A DNA stretch of 58,628 nucleotides from positions 1 to 58,628 of the forward strand of contig NZ_AOJK01000064.1 of NCBI RefSeq assembly GCF_000336875.1, in the 5' to 3' direction. Both the position numbers and the translations under genes were made by a program. Within the stretch, counting starts at the first letter, position 1. The number at the start of each line of letters is the position of its first letter. This document shows positions 52,170-58,628 of the stretch, piece after piece. The DNA is from Halorubrum californiense DSM 19288. GTDB taxonomy: Archaea > Halobacteriota > Halobacteria > Halobacteriales > Haloferacaceae. Under the pieces are notes generated by a model. It saw nothing but the letters and a program-made list of their open reading frames with translations, searched no databases and was not told the DNA's origin.

Positions 52170-52727
52170 CTACGGACTCACCCCCAGCGCCGCGACGACC
52201 TGCGCGGTCCCGATCGCTACGGTCAGGAACGTCGCGACGCCGACCAGCGACGTCTTCGACGCCGATCCGACGCCGCAGACGCCGTGGCCGGACGTACACC
52301 CCTTTCCGATCCGGGTTCCGATGCCGACGAGGATACCGCCGACGAACAGCCGCCACGGCTGGACGTCGGTCGCCCAGAGCGTCACGCCGGCGACCTCGTA
52401 CAGCGTGCCGGTCGTTCCGGGTTCGTACAGCGAGGTCGTGACCGCGCCGGACTGGACCGTCGCGGCGAACGCGAGCCCGCCGAGGACGATCCCGGCCGTG
52501 AACACGAGGCGCCAGTCCCGCGAGCCGACGTACCGCTGGAACCGGGATCGGTCGGAGACGTACGACAGCGTCGACTCCAGGAACGTGCTCGCCCCGGCCG
52601 GGATACCGGTGGCGGCGTAGATCACCACGGTCCCGAGGCCGACGAGCAGCCCGCCGACGGCGTACCGGCTGATCCCGTTGGGGAAGAGGTCGGCGACAGC
52701 CTGCAGCAGTACTGGGTCAACGACCAT
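52170..52727 (-). CDS. YeeE/YedE-family membrane protein, first half
   Basis: A 185-residue protein with about five helices and the paired-cysteine motif GKGCTSGHGVCG, matching the N-terminal half of TsuA-like thiosulfate transporters. Also GIPAGASTFLES in the first third. It is transcribed after the rhodanese-dioxygenase gene with an 8-base gap. Together with the next gene it should bring thiosulfate or another sulfur compound into the cell. Confidence 0.88.
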   Translation of the reverse strand: MVVDPVLLQAVADLFPNGISRYAVGGLLVGLGTVVIYAATGIPAGASTFLESTLSYVSDRSRFQRYVGSRDWRLVFTAGIVLGGLAFAATVQSGAVTTSLYEPGTTGTLYEVAGVTLWATDVQPWRLFVGGILVGIGTRIGKGCTSGHGVCGVGSASKTSLVGVATFLTVAIGTAQVVAALGVSP

Positions 52728-52735
52728 CGGCGTCG

Positions 52736-53929
52736 TCAGTCACCCGCGAGCGAGTCCTGGCTGGCGGCGCAGTTGTTCGGCCCGAGTTCGAGAGTGAACG
52801 CCTCCTCGTCGTCGACGGCGTTCTGACCGAGGTTCGTCGCGATGATGTCCTCGTAGTTGGCCGGCCGCGGGGGCATGTCCGAGAGGATCAGGTCGACGAA
52901 CTCTCCCTCGTCCATCGTGAGCGCGTCCATCTCCGCGACGAGGTCGCCGATCGGCGCCGTGTAGGTGCCGTCGGCGGCCCGCTCCGCGGCGTCGCTGAAG
53001 TGCGCGCCGCCGACGAGCGTGTCGTCGGGCAGCGAGAGGACGCGCTCCTGAAGCGACTCGTACAGCATGCGCGCGGCGTCGGGGGCGCCCTCGTCGCCCT
53101 CCTCGAGGTCGGGGCGGGCGACGCTCTCGATGAACAGCCCGTCGCCGGTCGCGAGCAGGCTCTCGTCGACGAGGTAGGCGGTCATTCCGGTCGTGTGGCC
53201 GGGGGTGTGGACGGTCTCGATCGTCGCGTCGCCGACCGCGAAGGTGTCCCCGTCCGCGGCGGTCGTCAGCTCGTCGGCGTACGTGACGCCGCGGTCGACC
53301 GCGGGCTCGGGGATGACGCCTTCGACGCCGAGGGCATCGAGGTCGCGCAGCCCGGAGACGTGGTCGGCGTGAATGTGGGTGTCGAGCGCGTACGTCAGGT
53401 CGACGCCGAGGTCGTCGGCGTCGTCGAGGTAGCGGTCGGTGAACGCTCGGAGCGGGTCGATGATCGCGGCCTCTCCGTCGTGATAGAGGAGGTAGCCGAG
53501 ACAGCCCGAGGAGGGGCGCTGGTACTGGAGGAGCGTGCCGGCGCCGTCGTAGCGGTCGACCTCGACGGCCTCGTAGATCCTCGCCCAGCCGTTCATCCCG
53601 TCTTCGAGGTGGTCGACGTCGTAGCCGCGCTCCGCGAGCGTGCCCGCGACGTACTCGCTGGCGCCGCCCTTCGCGCAGAGGACGGTCACCTCGCGGTCGT
53701 CGGGGATCCGGTCGAGCACGTCGTCGTCGATCTCGTCGTCGAGGAACTCGAAGTACGGGACGTTGATCGACGTGACGTTCTCGCCGTCGATACGCCACTC
53801 CTCGTAGTCGGACGTCATGCGCGCGTCGAGGATCGCAACCTCCTCGCCGGCGTCGATTCGGTCTTTGAACGAGTCCGGGTCGACGGAGTCGACGTCGACG
53901 TCCGGAGTCGGAAAGTCGTCGGCGTTCAT
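52736..53929 (-). CDS. Rhodanese-metallo-beta-lactamase fusion (persulfide dioxygenase type)
   Basis: A 397-residue fusion. The N-terminal rhodanese domain (about 15-120) has the persulfide-carrying C85 in VLCAKGGAS. The ETHE1-like domain starts at about 135 and has the single-iron site motif H185-x-H187-x-D-H190 (THIHADHVSG) plus TPGHTTG and the late GGAHFSD. Such enzymes oxidise glutathione- or low-molecular-weight persulfide to sulfite, with the rhodanese domain passing on sulfane sulfur. In Staphylococcus CstB the domains are in the opposite order. First gene of the operon that continues into the YeeE and PiT genes. Confidence 0.9.
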   Translation of the reverse strand: MNADDFPTPDVDVDSVDPDSFKDRIDAGEEVAILDARMTSDYEEWRIDGENVTSINVPYFEFLDDEIDDDVLDRIPDDREVTVLCAKGGASEYVAGTLAERGYDVDHLEDGMNGWARIYEAVEVDRYDGAGTLLQYQRPSSGCLGYLLYHDGEAAIIDPLRAFTDRYLDDADDLGVDLTYALDTHIHADHVSGLRDLDALGVEGVIPEPAVDRGVTYADELTTAADGDTFAVGDATIETVHTPGHTTGMTAYLVDESLLATGDGLFIESVARPDLEEGDEGAPDAARMLYESLQERVLSLPDDTLVGGAHFSDAAERAADGTYTAPIGDLVAEMDALTMDEGEFVDLILSDMPPRPANYEDIIATNLGQNAVDDEEAFTLELGPNNCAASQDSLAGD

Positions 53930-54175
53930 AGTTTGCAGTCGATTCTACCGGACCGACGCACAAAAGCATTTTCATAGTATTTCTTTTTCTAAACAATACT
54001 ACCACCGGCTGTGGCCGTCCAATATCCCTCTAACGAGCCTAATCCGGGTTTTGAGGTGCCTGAATACGTTTAACGCTATATGATTGTTGGCGCTCTTCAC
54101 AAGAACCAACAATCTTTTACCCCGCCGAAGGGTATTGTGCGATAGCTCCAATACGGACACCGGAGCAGATACACA
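53930..54175. promoter_or_regulatory. Divergent sulfur-gene promoter region with three inverted repeats
   Basis: An AT-rich 246-base gap. TAGTATT-N13-AATACTA spans 53975-54001 near the minus-strand promoter. GATTGTTGG-N15-CCAACAATC spans 54082-54114. GTATTG-N11-CAATAC spans 54132-54154, close to the TusA start. All are perfect in their arms and are operator or hairpin candidates. Confidence 0.65.
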
Positions 54176-54421
54176 ATGAGTTCCGAATTCGACATCGCGG
54201 AGACGCTCGACGTGAAAGGCGCATCGTGCCCCATGCCAGTGGTGAAGACGAAGTCCGCCATCGACGGCCTCGACGCCGGCGCGGTCCTCGAAGTGTTGGC
54301 GACCGACCCCGGCAGCATGAGCGACATCGACGGCTGGGCCGACGGGACCGCGGGCGTCGAGCTCGTCGACCAGACAGAGGGCGACGACGTGTACAAACAC
54401 TACGTCCGCAAGACCGAGTAA
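54176..54421 (+). CDS. TusA-family sulfur carrier protein
   Basis: Carries sulfur as a persulfide on one cysteine. The 81-residue protein has the TusA mark C18-P-M-P (KGASCPMPVVKTK) and the following helix and strand (VLEVLATDPGSMSDIDGWA). It is followed after two bases by a DsrE-like gene, the usual partner. It reads away from the persulfide dioxygenase operon. Confidence 0.93.
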   Translation: MSSEFDIAETLDVKGASCPMPVVKTKSAIDGLDAGAVLEVLATDPGSMSDIDGWADGTAGVELVDQTEGDDVYKHYVRKTE

Positions 54422-54423
54422 CG

Positions 54424-55023
54424 ATGGGGACGGACACGCCCGACGCGGCGGACGCGTCGTCGACCGAATACGCGCCGACCACCGACGCGCCCTCCCGCGC
54501 GGAGCTGGCCGCGCGGATCGACGAACTCGAGGACGCGCTCGCGGAGGCCACCGCCGACGACGGCGACAAGAAGATGAGCATCATCGCCACGAAGGGGACG
54601 CTCGACATGGCGTACCCGCCGCTGATCCTCGCCAGCACCGCGGCCGCGTTCGGCTACGAGGTGACCGTCTTCCACACGTTCTGGGGGCTCGAAATCCTCC
54701 ACGAGGAGCGCTCGAAGAACCTCAAGCTCAGCTCCGTCGGCAACCCGAACATGCCCGTTCCCAACGTCGTCGCGGCGCTCCCCGGCATGGACCGCGTCAC
54801 GACGAAGATGATGGAACGTCGGATCGCGGACAACGACACCGCCACGATCGAGGAGCTCCTCGAGACGAGCCTCGACATGGGCGTGGAGTTCCAGGCCTGC
54901 CAGATGACCATCGACCTGATGGACTACGACGAAGACGACTTCTACGACGGCGTCACCACGGGCGTCGGCGCCGCGACCGCCCTTCAGGACATGGCCGACG
55001 CGGACATCCAGCTGCTGGTCTGA
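54424..55023 (+). CDS. DsrE/DsrF/DrsH-like sulfur-transfer protein (DsrE2 type)
   Basis: A 199-residue protein. The first 50 residues are acidic with a short coiled coil (ELAARIDELEDALAEA). The DsrE fold follows (MSIIATKGTLDMAYPPLILASTAAAFGYEVTVF). Its conserved cysteine lies in VEFQACQMTIDLM and should receive a persulfide from TusA. It lacks the two-helix membrane segment seen in some DsrE2 proteins. Co-transcribed with TusA. Confidence 0.9.
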   Translation: MGTDTPDAADASSTEYAPTTDAPSRAELAARIDELEDALAEATADDGDKKMSIIATKGTLDMAYPPLILASTAAAFGYEVTVFHTFWGLEILHEERSKNLKLSSVGNPNMPVPNVVAALPGMDRVTTKMMERRIADNDTATIEELLETSLDMGVEFQACQMTIDLMDYDEDDFYDGVTTGVGAATALQDMADADIQLLV

Positions 55024-55071
55024 CCGCCGTCGACCGGAACGCCGGTTCCGATTCCGACAACCGTTCTCCCG

Positions 55072-55725
55072 CTACGACTCCGGAGCGGTGCGCTCGCGAT
55101 CGGCTCGCTCGCGCCCGGCGCGCTCGCGGCCGATCGCGCCCGCGATCGTCAGCAGGTAGCCCAGCCCGTACTGGACCTCCGGGTCGCGTACGCCGCGGAG
55201 CAGCCCGACGGCGCCGACCCGCTCGGGCGACTCGCGCTCCGCCTCGCCGACGCCATTCAGCAGCGTCTCGACGCCGTCGCGGGTGTCGTCGTCGGCCGCG
55301 GTCTGCGCCACCTCGCCGAGCGCGGCGCCGGTCCCGGCCAGCGACGCGACCATCTCGTCGTCGAGGGCCGCGGTCGCGAGCGACCCCACCTCGGCGATCT
55401 CCGCCAGCTCGTCGAGCGTGCCGCTCCGCTGGAGCGTGAGCAGCGTATCGAGCGCCTCCTGCAACTCGTCGCCGTTCTCGCCCACCGTCTCGGCCAGCGC
55501 CACGGTCTCGTCCGTGGCGAGGCCGTCGGCGGACTCCGCGAGCGTCGACCCCGTAGCCGAGAGCTCGCGAACCATCTCGTCGGAGAGCGCGCCCTCGCCT
55601 AAGGAGAGCACGTCCAGCAGCTCGTTGACCGCGTCGAGCCGCGCCACGAACGCGGCGACCGCCTCCGGGTTCTCCGCGATCGCCGCTTCGAGGTCGGCCG
55701 ACTCGGAGGACTCCGTCTCGGACAT
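55072..55725 (-). CDS. DUF1641-domain protein
   Basis: A 217-residue soluble, mostly helical protein. The DUF1641 block lies near the C-terminus (VGAVGLLRGVRDPEVQYGLGYLLTIAGAIG). The centre holds repeated short helices of the type VREL-SATGSTL / VASLAGTGAAL. Family members sit next to sulfide:quinone oxidoreductase or formate dehydrogenase genes; the role is unknown. It follows the SQR-like gene after two bases and is the last gene of that operon. Confidence 0.85.
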   Translation of the reverse strand: MSETESSESADLEAAIAENPEAVAAFVARLDAVNELLDVLSLGEGALSDEMVRELSATGSTLAESADGLATDETVALAETVGENGDELQEALDTLLTLQRSGTLDELAEIAEVGSLATAALDDEMVASLAGTGAALGEVAQTAADDDTRDGVETLLNGVGEAERESPERVGAVGLLRGVRDPEVQYGLGYLLTIAGAIGRERAGRERADRERTAPES

Positions 55726-55727
55726 GG

Positions 55728-56873
55728 TCAGAGCAGCCCCCGTGCGGTGAGCCAGTAGGCCTCGTTGTACGCCAGCTTCGACCAGTGGAGCTTCTCCGAG
55801 GGCGGCGCGGGCGACGGCGGGTTCTCGTAGTCGAACTCGACGAACGAGGCCGAATCCATCCCGGTCTCGATGAAACACAGCGTCTTGCCGTCGTACGTCG
55901 CCGTCGCCGGACGGCCGCGGATCTCGCTCGCGAGACGCTGGCCGACGACGCCGGCTTGGTAGTGCGCGACGCTGCCCGCGTTCGGGACGCCCGTGTCGGC
56001 GGTGTCGCCGAGCGCGTAGACGTTGTCCGCGGCCTCCGCCTCCAGCGTGTGCTTGTCCACATCGACCCAGCCGTCGTCGCCGAGGCCGGCCTCTTCGATC
56101 AGGTCGACGCCGCCGTGGGGCGGAATCGACACGAGGAGGTCGTAGTCGAGCTCGGTCCCCTCCATCGACGTGATCGTCTCCGCGTCGGGGTCGACCGACT
56201 CTGCGTTGAAGAACGTCTCCACCGCGATGTCACGCTCCTCCATGATGGGGCGGGCCCACTCGGCGATGTGGGGGTTCCCGTGGACGCGCTGGATCGGGTA
56301 CGTGTAGGTGACCTCGACGTCCTCGCGGAGCCCGCGCTCGCGGAACCAGTCGTCGATCATGAAGACGAACTCCAGCGGCGCCGCCGGACACATGTGGGGC
56401 GTCCCGATCACGCTCAACACGATCTCGCCCTCGGTGAACGCCAGCAGCTCCTCGCGCAGGTCGGTCGCGCCCGACTCGCTGTAGTAGTCGTGTCCGCCCT
56501 CGACGAGCCCGGGGATCTGCTCGGGCTCCAGCGTCGACCCGGTCGCCAGCACGAGGCGGTCGTACTCCATCGACGGCGCGGTACCGTCGAACCGGAGCGT
56601 CTGCGAATCCGTGTCGATCTCGGACACGCGGTCGATCCGGAGGTCGACCGCGTCGTCGACGAGTTCGTCGAGCGCGCGGCGACCGTCCGCCGGTTCGCGC
56701 TTGCCGAACGGCACGTACAGCCAGACCGGCTTGTACACGTGGTCGGGGCCGTCGTTGATCAGGGTGACCTCCACGTCGCCGGCGTCGAGCTCCGGGCCGA
56801 GCCGGTCCGCGAGGTCGTTGGCGAGCACCGATCCGCCGGTCCCGCCGCCCACGATGACGATGCGTTCGGTCAT
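55728..56873 (-). CDS. Sulfide:quinone oxidoreductase-like flavoprotein
   Basis: FAD enzyme likely to oxidise sulfide or a persulfide and reduce membrane quinone. The 381 residues show GGGTGGSVLANDLADRL (FAD), ATGSTLEPEQIPGL, and the conserved cysteine C162 in GTPHMCPAAPLEF. A second cysteine, C333, lies in TLCFIETGMDSASF. Classical SQR has three redox cysteines; only two candidate positions are seen here, as in some type III or related enzymes. The C-terminus (LHWSKLAYNEAYWLTARGLL) is amphipathic, suiting membrane attachment. Its start overlaps the upstream TusA stop by four bases. Confidence 0.88.
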   Translation of the reverse strand: MTERIVIVGGGTGGSVLANDLADRLGPELDAGDVEVTLINDGPDHVYKPVWLYVPFGKREPADGRRALDELVDDAVDLRIDRVSEIDTDSQTLRFDGTAPSMEYDRLVLATGSTLEPEQIPGLVEGGHDYYSESGATDLREELLAFTEGEIVLSVIGTPHMCPAAPLEFVFMIDDWFRERGLREDVEVTYTYPIQRVHGNPHIAEWARPIMEERDIAVETFFNAESVDPDAETITSMEGTELDYDLLVSIPPHGGVDLIEEAGLGDDGWVDVDKHTLEAEAADNVYALGDTADTGVPNAGSVAHYQAGVVGQRLASEIRGRPATATYDGKTLCFIETGMDSASFVEFDYENPPSPAPPSEKLHWSKLAYNEAYWLTARGLL

Positions 56874-57106
56874 GCTTTCTCCACGTAGAACGCGTTGTGG
56901 TCGTCAAGCTCCTCGACGGCGAGCAGTTCGTTGCCGGCCTCCTCGGCCCACTCGGGAACGTCGGTAAGCGACCCGTCGCTGTCGCTCAGGAGCCGGACGA
57001 CCTCGCCCGACTCGGCGCTCCGGATCGCGCCGATGAGGTCCATCAGCGGACCGGGGCACGCTGCGCCTCTGGCGTCGACGGTGTCGTCGGGTTCGATGTC
57101 GGTCAT
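56870..57106 (-). CDS. TusA-family sulfur carrier protein (second copy)
   Basis: A 78-residue TusA with C17-P-G-P (RGAACPGPLMDLIGAIR). First gene of the TusA-SQR-DUF1641 operon, overlapping SQR as ATGA. Its partners suggest it takes sulfane sulfur made by the SQR-like enzyme, while the other TusA (54176) works with DsrE. Confidence 0.92.
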   Translation of the reverse strand: MTDIEPDDTVDARGAACPGPLMDLIGAIRSAESGEVVRLLSDSDGSLTDVPEWAEEAGNELLAVEELDDHNAFYVEKA

Positions 57107-57114
57107 GATAGTCT

Positions 57115-57139
57115 CACACGCGACAGTTGCGGGCGTGTG
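57115..57139. promoter_or_regulatory. Inverted repeat in the TusA-SQR promoter
   Basis: CACACGC-N11-GCGTGTG, perfect arms, beginning nine bases upstream of the minus-strand ATG (57106). A TATA-like CACTAATACC (57139-57148 on this strand) lies just beyond it, so the repeat covers the expected transcript start. Operator candidate. Confidence 0.55.
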
Positions 57140-57230
57140 GTATTAGTGTTGTGCGAGAATTCCACTATTCTAAAAACACTGTATCTCTCGTCGCGGGCCG
57201 ACCGTGGCGGCGGCGGTAGCGGCGCTTTCG

Positions 57231-57294
57231 GCGGCTGCCGGCTTCGGCGGCTGGCGGTTTCGGCTGCTGGCGGTTTCGGCGGCAGTGGCGGTCG
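57231..57294. repeat. Four 16-base tandem repeats
   Basis: Units at 57231, 57247, 57263 and 57279 of the type GCGGCTGGCGGTTTCG. The first three differ at one to three positions; the fourth is degenerate. They lie between the TusA promoter and the stop of the methyltransferase. Confidence 0.85.
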
Positions 57295-57310
57295 CGCCGT
57301 AGCCGCGCGC

Positions 57311-57904
57311 CTACCGATCGAACACGAGCGCGTAGTGATACGGCGGCAGATCGACCCGCCTGTCGAAATCGAACGGCGCGGCCCGGGTGACGGCCGTTTC
57401 CGTTTCTTCGGGGGGCATCCGGAGCTCCGTCGGTGGCCCCCGGGGCTCACCCCCGACGGTCGTCGCTTCGCGCGGACGGTCGCGCCAGTTGACGACGATC
57501 AGGCTGCCACCGGGTTCGATCGCTTCGAACGCCTCCTCGACGAACCCGGGCCGGTCGTCGACGCCGTGGAAGGTGTTCGCCACGACGAGCGCGTCGACCC
57601 GCTCCGGGAGGAGTTCGGTCAGGTCTCGGGCGTCACCGCGGACCGTGACGACGTTTCCGATCGCCTGTCGCTCGGCGAGCGACCCGAGTTCGTCGAGCAG
57701 CGCCGCGTCCAGATCGACCGCGTACACGGGCGCGGGCTCGACGATCCGGGCGGCCGGGAGCGCGAAGTAGCCGCTCCCGCACCCCACCTCGGCGACCGAC
57801 TGACCGGCCCCGATCCCGAGGTCTCGGAGCGTCGCGCCCGGCGTCGGCCAGAGCTTCCCCCACCAGTCCCAGTCGGGCTGGCCGGTGTTCTGAAACCGCT
57901 CCAT
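57311..57904 (-). CDS. Class I SAM-dependent methyltransferase
   Basis: A 197-residue methyltransferase. The SAM site is E39-V-G-C-G-S-G (VAEVGCGSGYFALPAA), with the acidic VYAVDLDAALLDEL and the motif II-like VDALVVANTFHGV. The N-terminus MERFQNTGQPDWDWWGKLWP is unusual in its tryptophans. UbiE-like in general form; the substrate is unknown. It is not clearly part of the sulfur operon. Confidence 0.85.
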   Translation of the reverse strand: MERFQNTGQPDWDWWGKLWPTPGATLRDLGIGAGQSVAEVGCGSGYFALPAARIVEPAPVYAVDLDAALLDELGSLAERQAIGNVVTVRGDARDLTELLPERVDALVVANTFHGVDDRPGFVEEAFEAIEPGGSLIVVNWRDRPREATTVGGEPRGPPTELRMPPEETETAVTRAAPFDFDRRVDLPPYHYALVFDR

Positions 57905-58128
57905 CGTCAGCGCGCGGCCGTTCCGTCGTCGTCCGGCGGGCCGTACGAGAGACGGCGTCGGTCGCCGCCGACGGCCGCCGAGTCGCTCTCGTCGTCTCCG
58001 CGGGAGCGTCCGTTCGCCGCGTTAGTATTGTACGTTATGTACATATTTGTGGTGTTTCTCTATCCAACTCTTTCTCACCCGTCGCGGGAGGGCTGGTGAG
58101 ACACCCCTTCCCGCCCGTTCGCGGACCG

Positions 58129-58601
58129 CTACGGGTCGGGTTCCGATAGCCACGCCGCCGGAAGCCGGGCGTAGACGACCGCGTTGTCGACGAGTGTGTC
58201 GACCGGGACGTACTCGTCGGGGGCGTGAGGCGTGTCGGTCCCGAGCGCGAACTCGACGGTCGAGATTCCGGCGGTTCGGAGCTTCTTTGCGTCGCCGCCG
58301 CCCGTGGCGCTCCGCCGGAAGACGCGGTCCCCCGTGACGGCCGCTGCCGTCGACGCGACGGCCTCGACGAGCGGGCTGTCCGGCGCTTCGGCGGTGCCGA
58401 CGCTCCAGGAGACGTCGGCGACCGTGATCCCCTCGCAGTCGGCGACGCACTCGCGGATCCCGGCGAGCACGTCGGGAGTGTGGATGCCCGCCGTCAGGCG
58501 CACGTCGACCTCGGCGCGCGCGGACCTCGGGACGGCGTTCACCGCGTCGCCGCCCTCGAAGACGCCGAGGTTGATCGACGGGTACCGGAACAGGTCCCGC
58601 G
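58129..58601 (-). CDS. M20-family metallopeptidase, C-terminal part (cut by contig end)
   Basis: Partial gene: the 5' end is lost at the contig edge, and only the last about 157 residues are present. They include part of the dimerisation domain (SINLGVFEGGDAVNAVPRSARAEVDVRL) and the catalytic-domain end with SATGGGDAKKL, GTDTPHAPDEYVPVDTLV, where His is a family metal ligand. M20 enzymes include succinyl-diaminopimelate desuccinylase, acetylornithine deacetylase and carboxypeptidase G2; which one cannot be told. Confidence 0.88.
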
Positions 58602-58628
58602 CTGTCTCTTATACACATCTCTGAGCGG
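58602..58628. other. Residual Nextera adapter at the right contig end
   Basis: 58602-58620 is the complete 19-base Tn5 mosaic end (CTGTCTCTTATACACATCT). The next eight bases CTGAGCGG match the start of an early Nextera primer arm. Not genomic. Confidence 0.95.

Overview
The window is a stretch of main chromosome from a haloarchaeon (class Halobacteria), probably Halorubrum or a close relative. The signs are about 65-70% GC, very acidic proteins rich in Asp/Glu, leaderless promoters with the TATA element about 27 bases before the ATG, and archaeal-only machinery: PolD large subunit with an intein, aEF-2, aEF-1A next to rps10, a haloarchaeal RPA operon and siroheme decarboxylase. The genus is inference from gene content only. 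Both ends of the contig still carry Tn5/Nextera mosaic-end adapter (1-17 and 58602-58628), so the first and last few codons are not genomic.

Layout. 0-9 kb: fused siroheme decarboxylase; a phototaxis pair (transducer HtrII and sensory rhodopsin II, minus strand); an aldo-keto reductase; small haloarchaeal proteins; a creatininase-family hydrolase; an ABC exporter half-transporter. 9-19 kb: RNase Z; a hairpin-rich intergenic repeat (copy A); RPA with its partner protein; a ribbon-helix-helix protein; and a four-gene 2-oxoacid dehydrogenase operon (E1a, E1b, E2, E3). 19-36 kb: katG, a DUF5783-like protein, a NifU C-terminal domain protein, a PPC-domain protein, DNA polymerase D large subunit (1703 codons including a 515-residue homing-endonuclease intein in its catalytic motif), a KDPG aldolase, aEF-2, an ACT protein with homoserine dehydrogenase, and aEF-1A with rps10.

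36.7-48 kb is the most interesting block. Five perfect TTTAGG-N4-CCTAAA palindromes, like the DtxR/IdeR iron box, lie in promoters of a flippase-like membrane protein, a reversibly-glycosylated-polypeptide-like glycosyltransferase, a Tat-exported ferric-type solute-binding protein, a GT2 glycosyltransferase and a Tat-linked GMC dehydrogenase pair. A GT-C membrane glycosyltransferase and an FbpB-like permease sit in the same block. I read this as an iron-starvation regulon that joins iron uptake to remodelling of a surface or lipid-linked glycan; that role is inference. Copy B of the hairpin repeat lies inside the block.

48-57 kb is a sulfur region. It has a TauE/SafE exporter with a tiny partner protein; a minus-strand operon of rhodanese-persulfide dioxygenase fusion, two YeeE/YedE halves and a PiT-family permease; a divergent TusA-DsrE pair; and a TusA-SQR-like-DUF1641 operon. 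Together they suggest thiosulfate or sulfane-sulfur import, persulfide carrying and oxidation. A class I methyltransferase and a truncated M20 peptidase close the window. No rRNA, tRNA, CRISPR array or intact insertion sequence was recognised.
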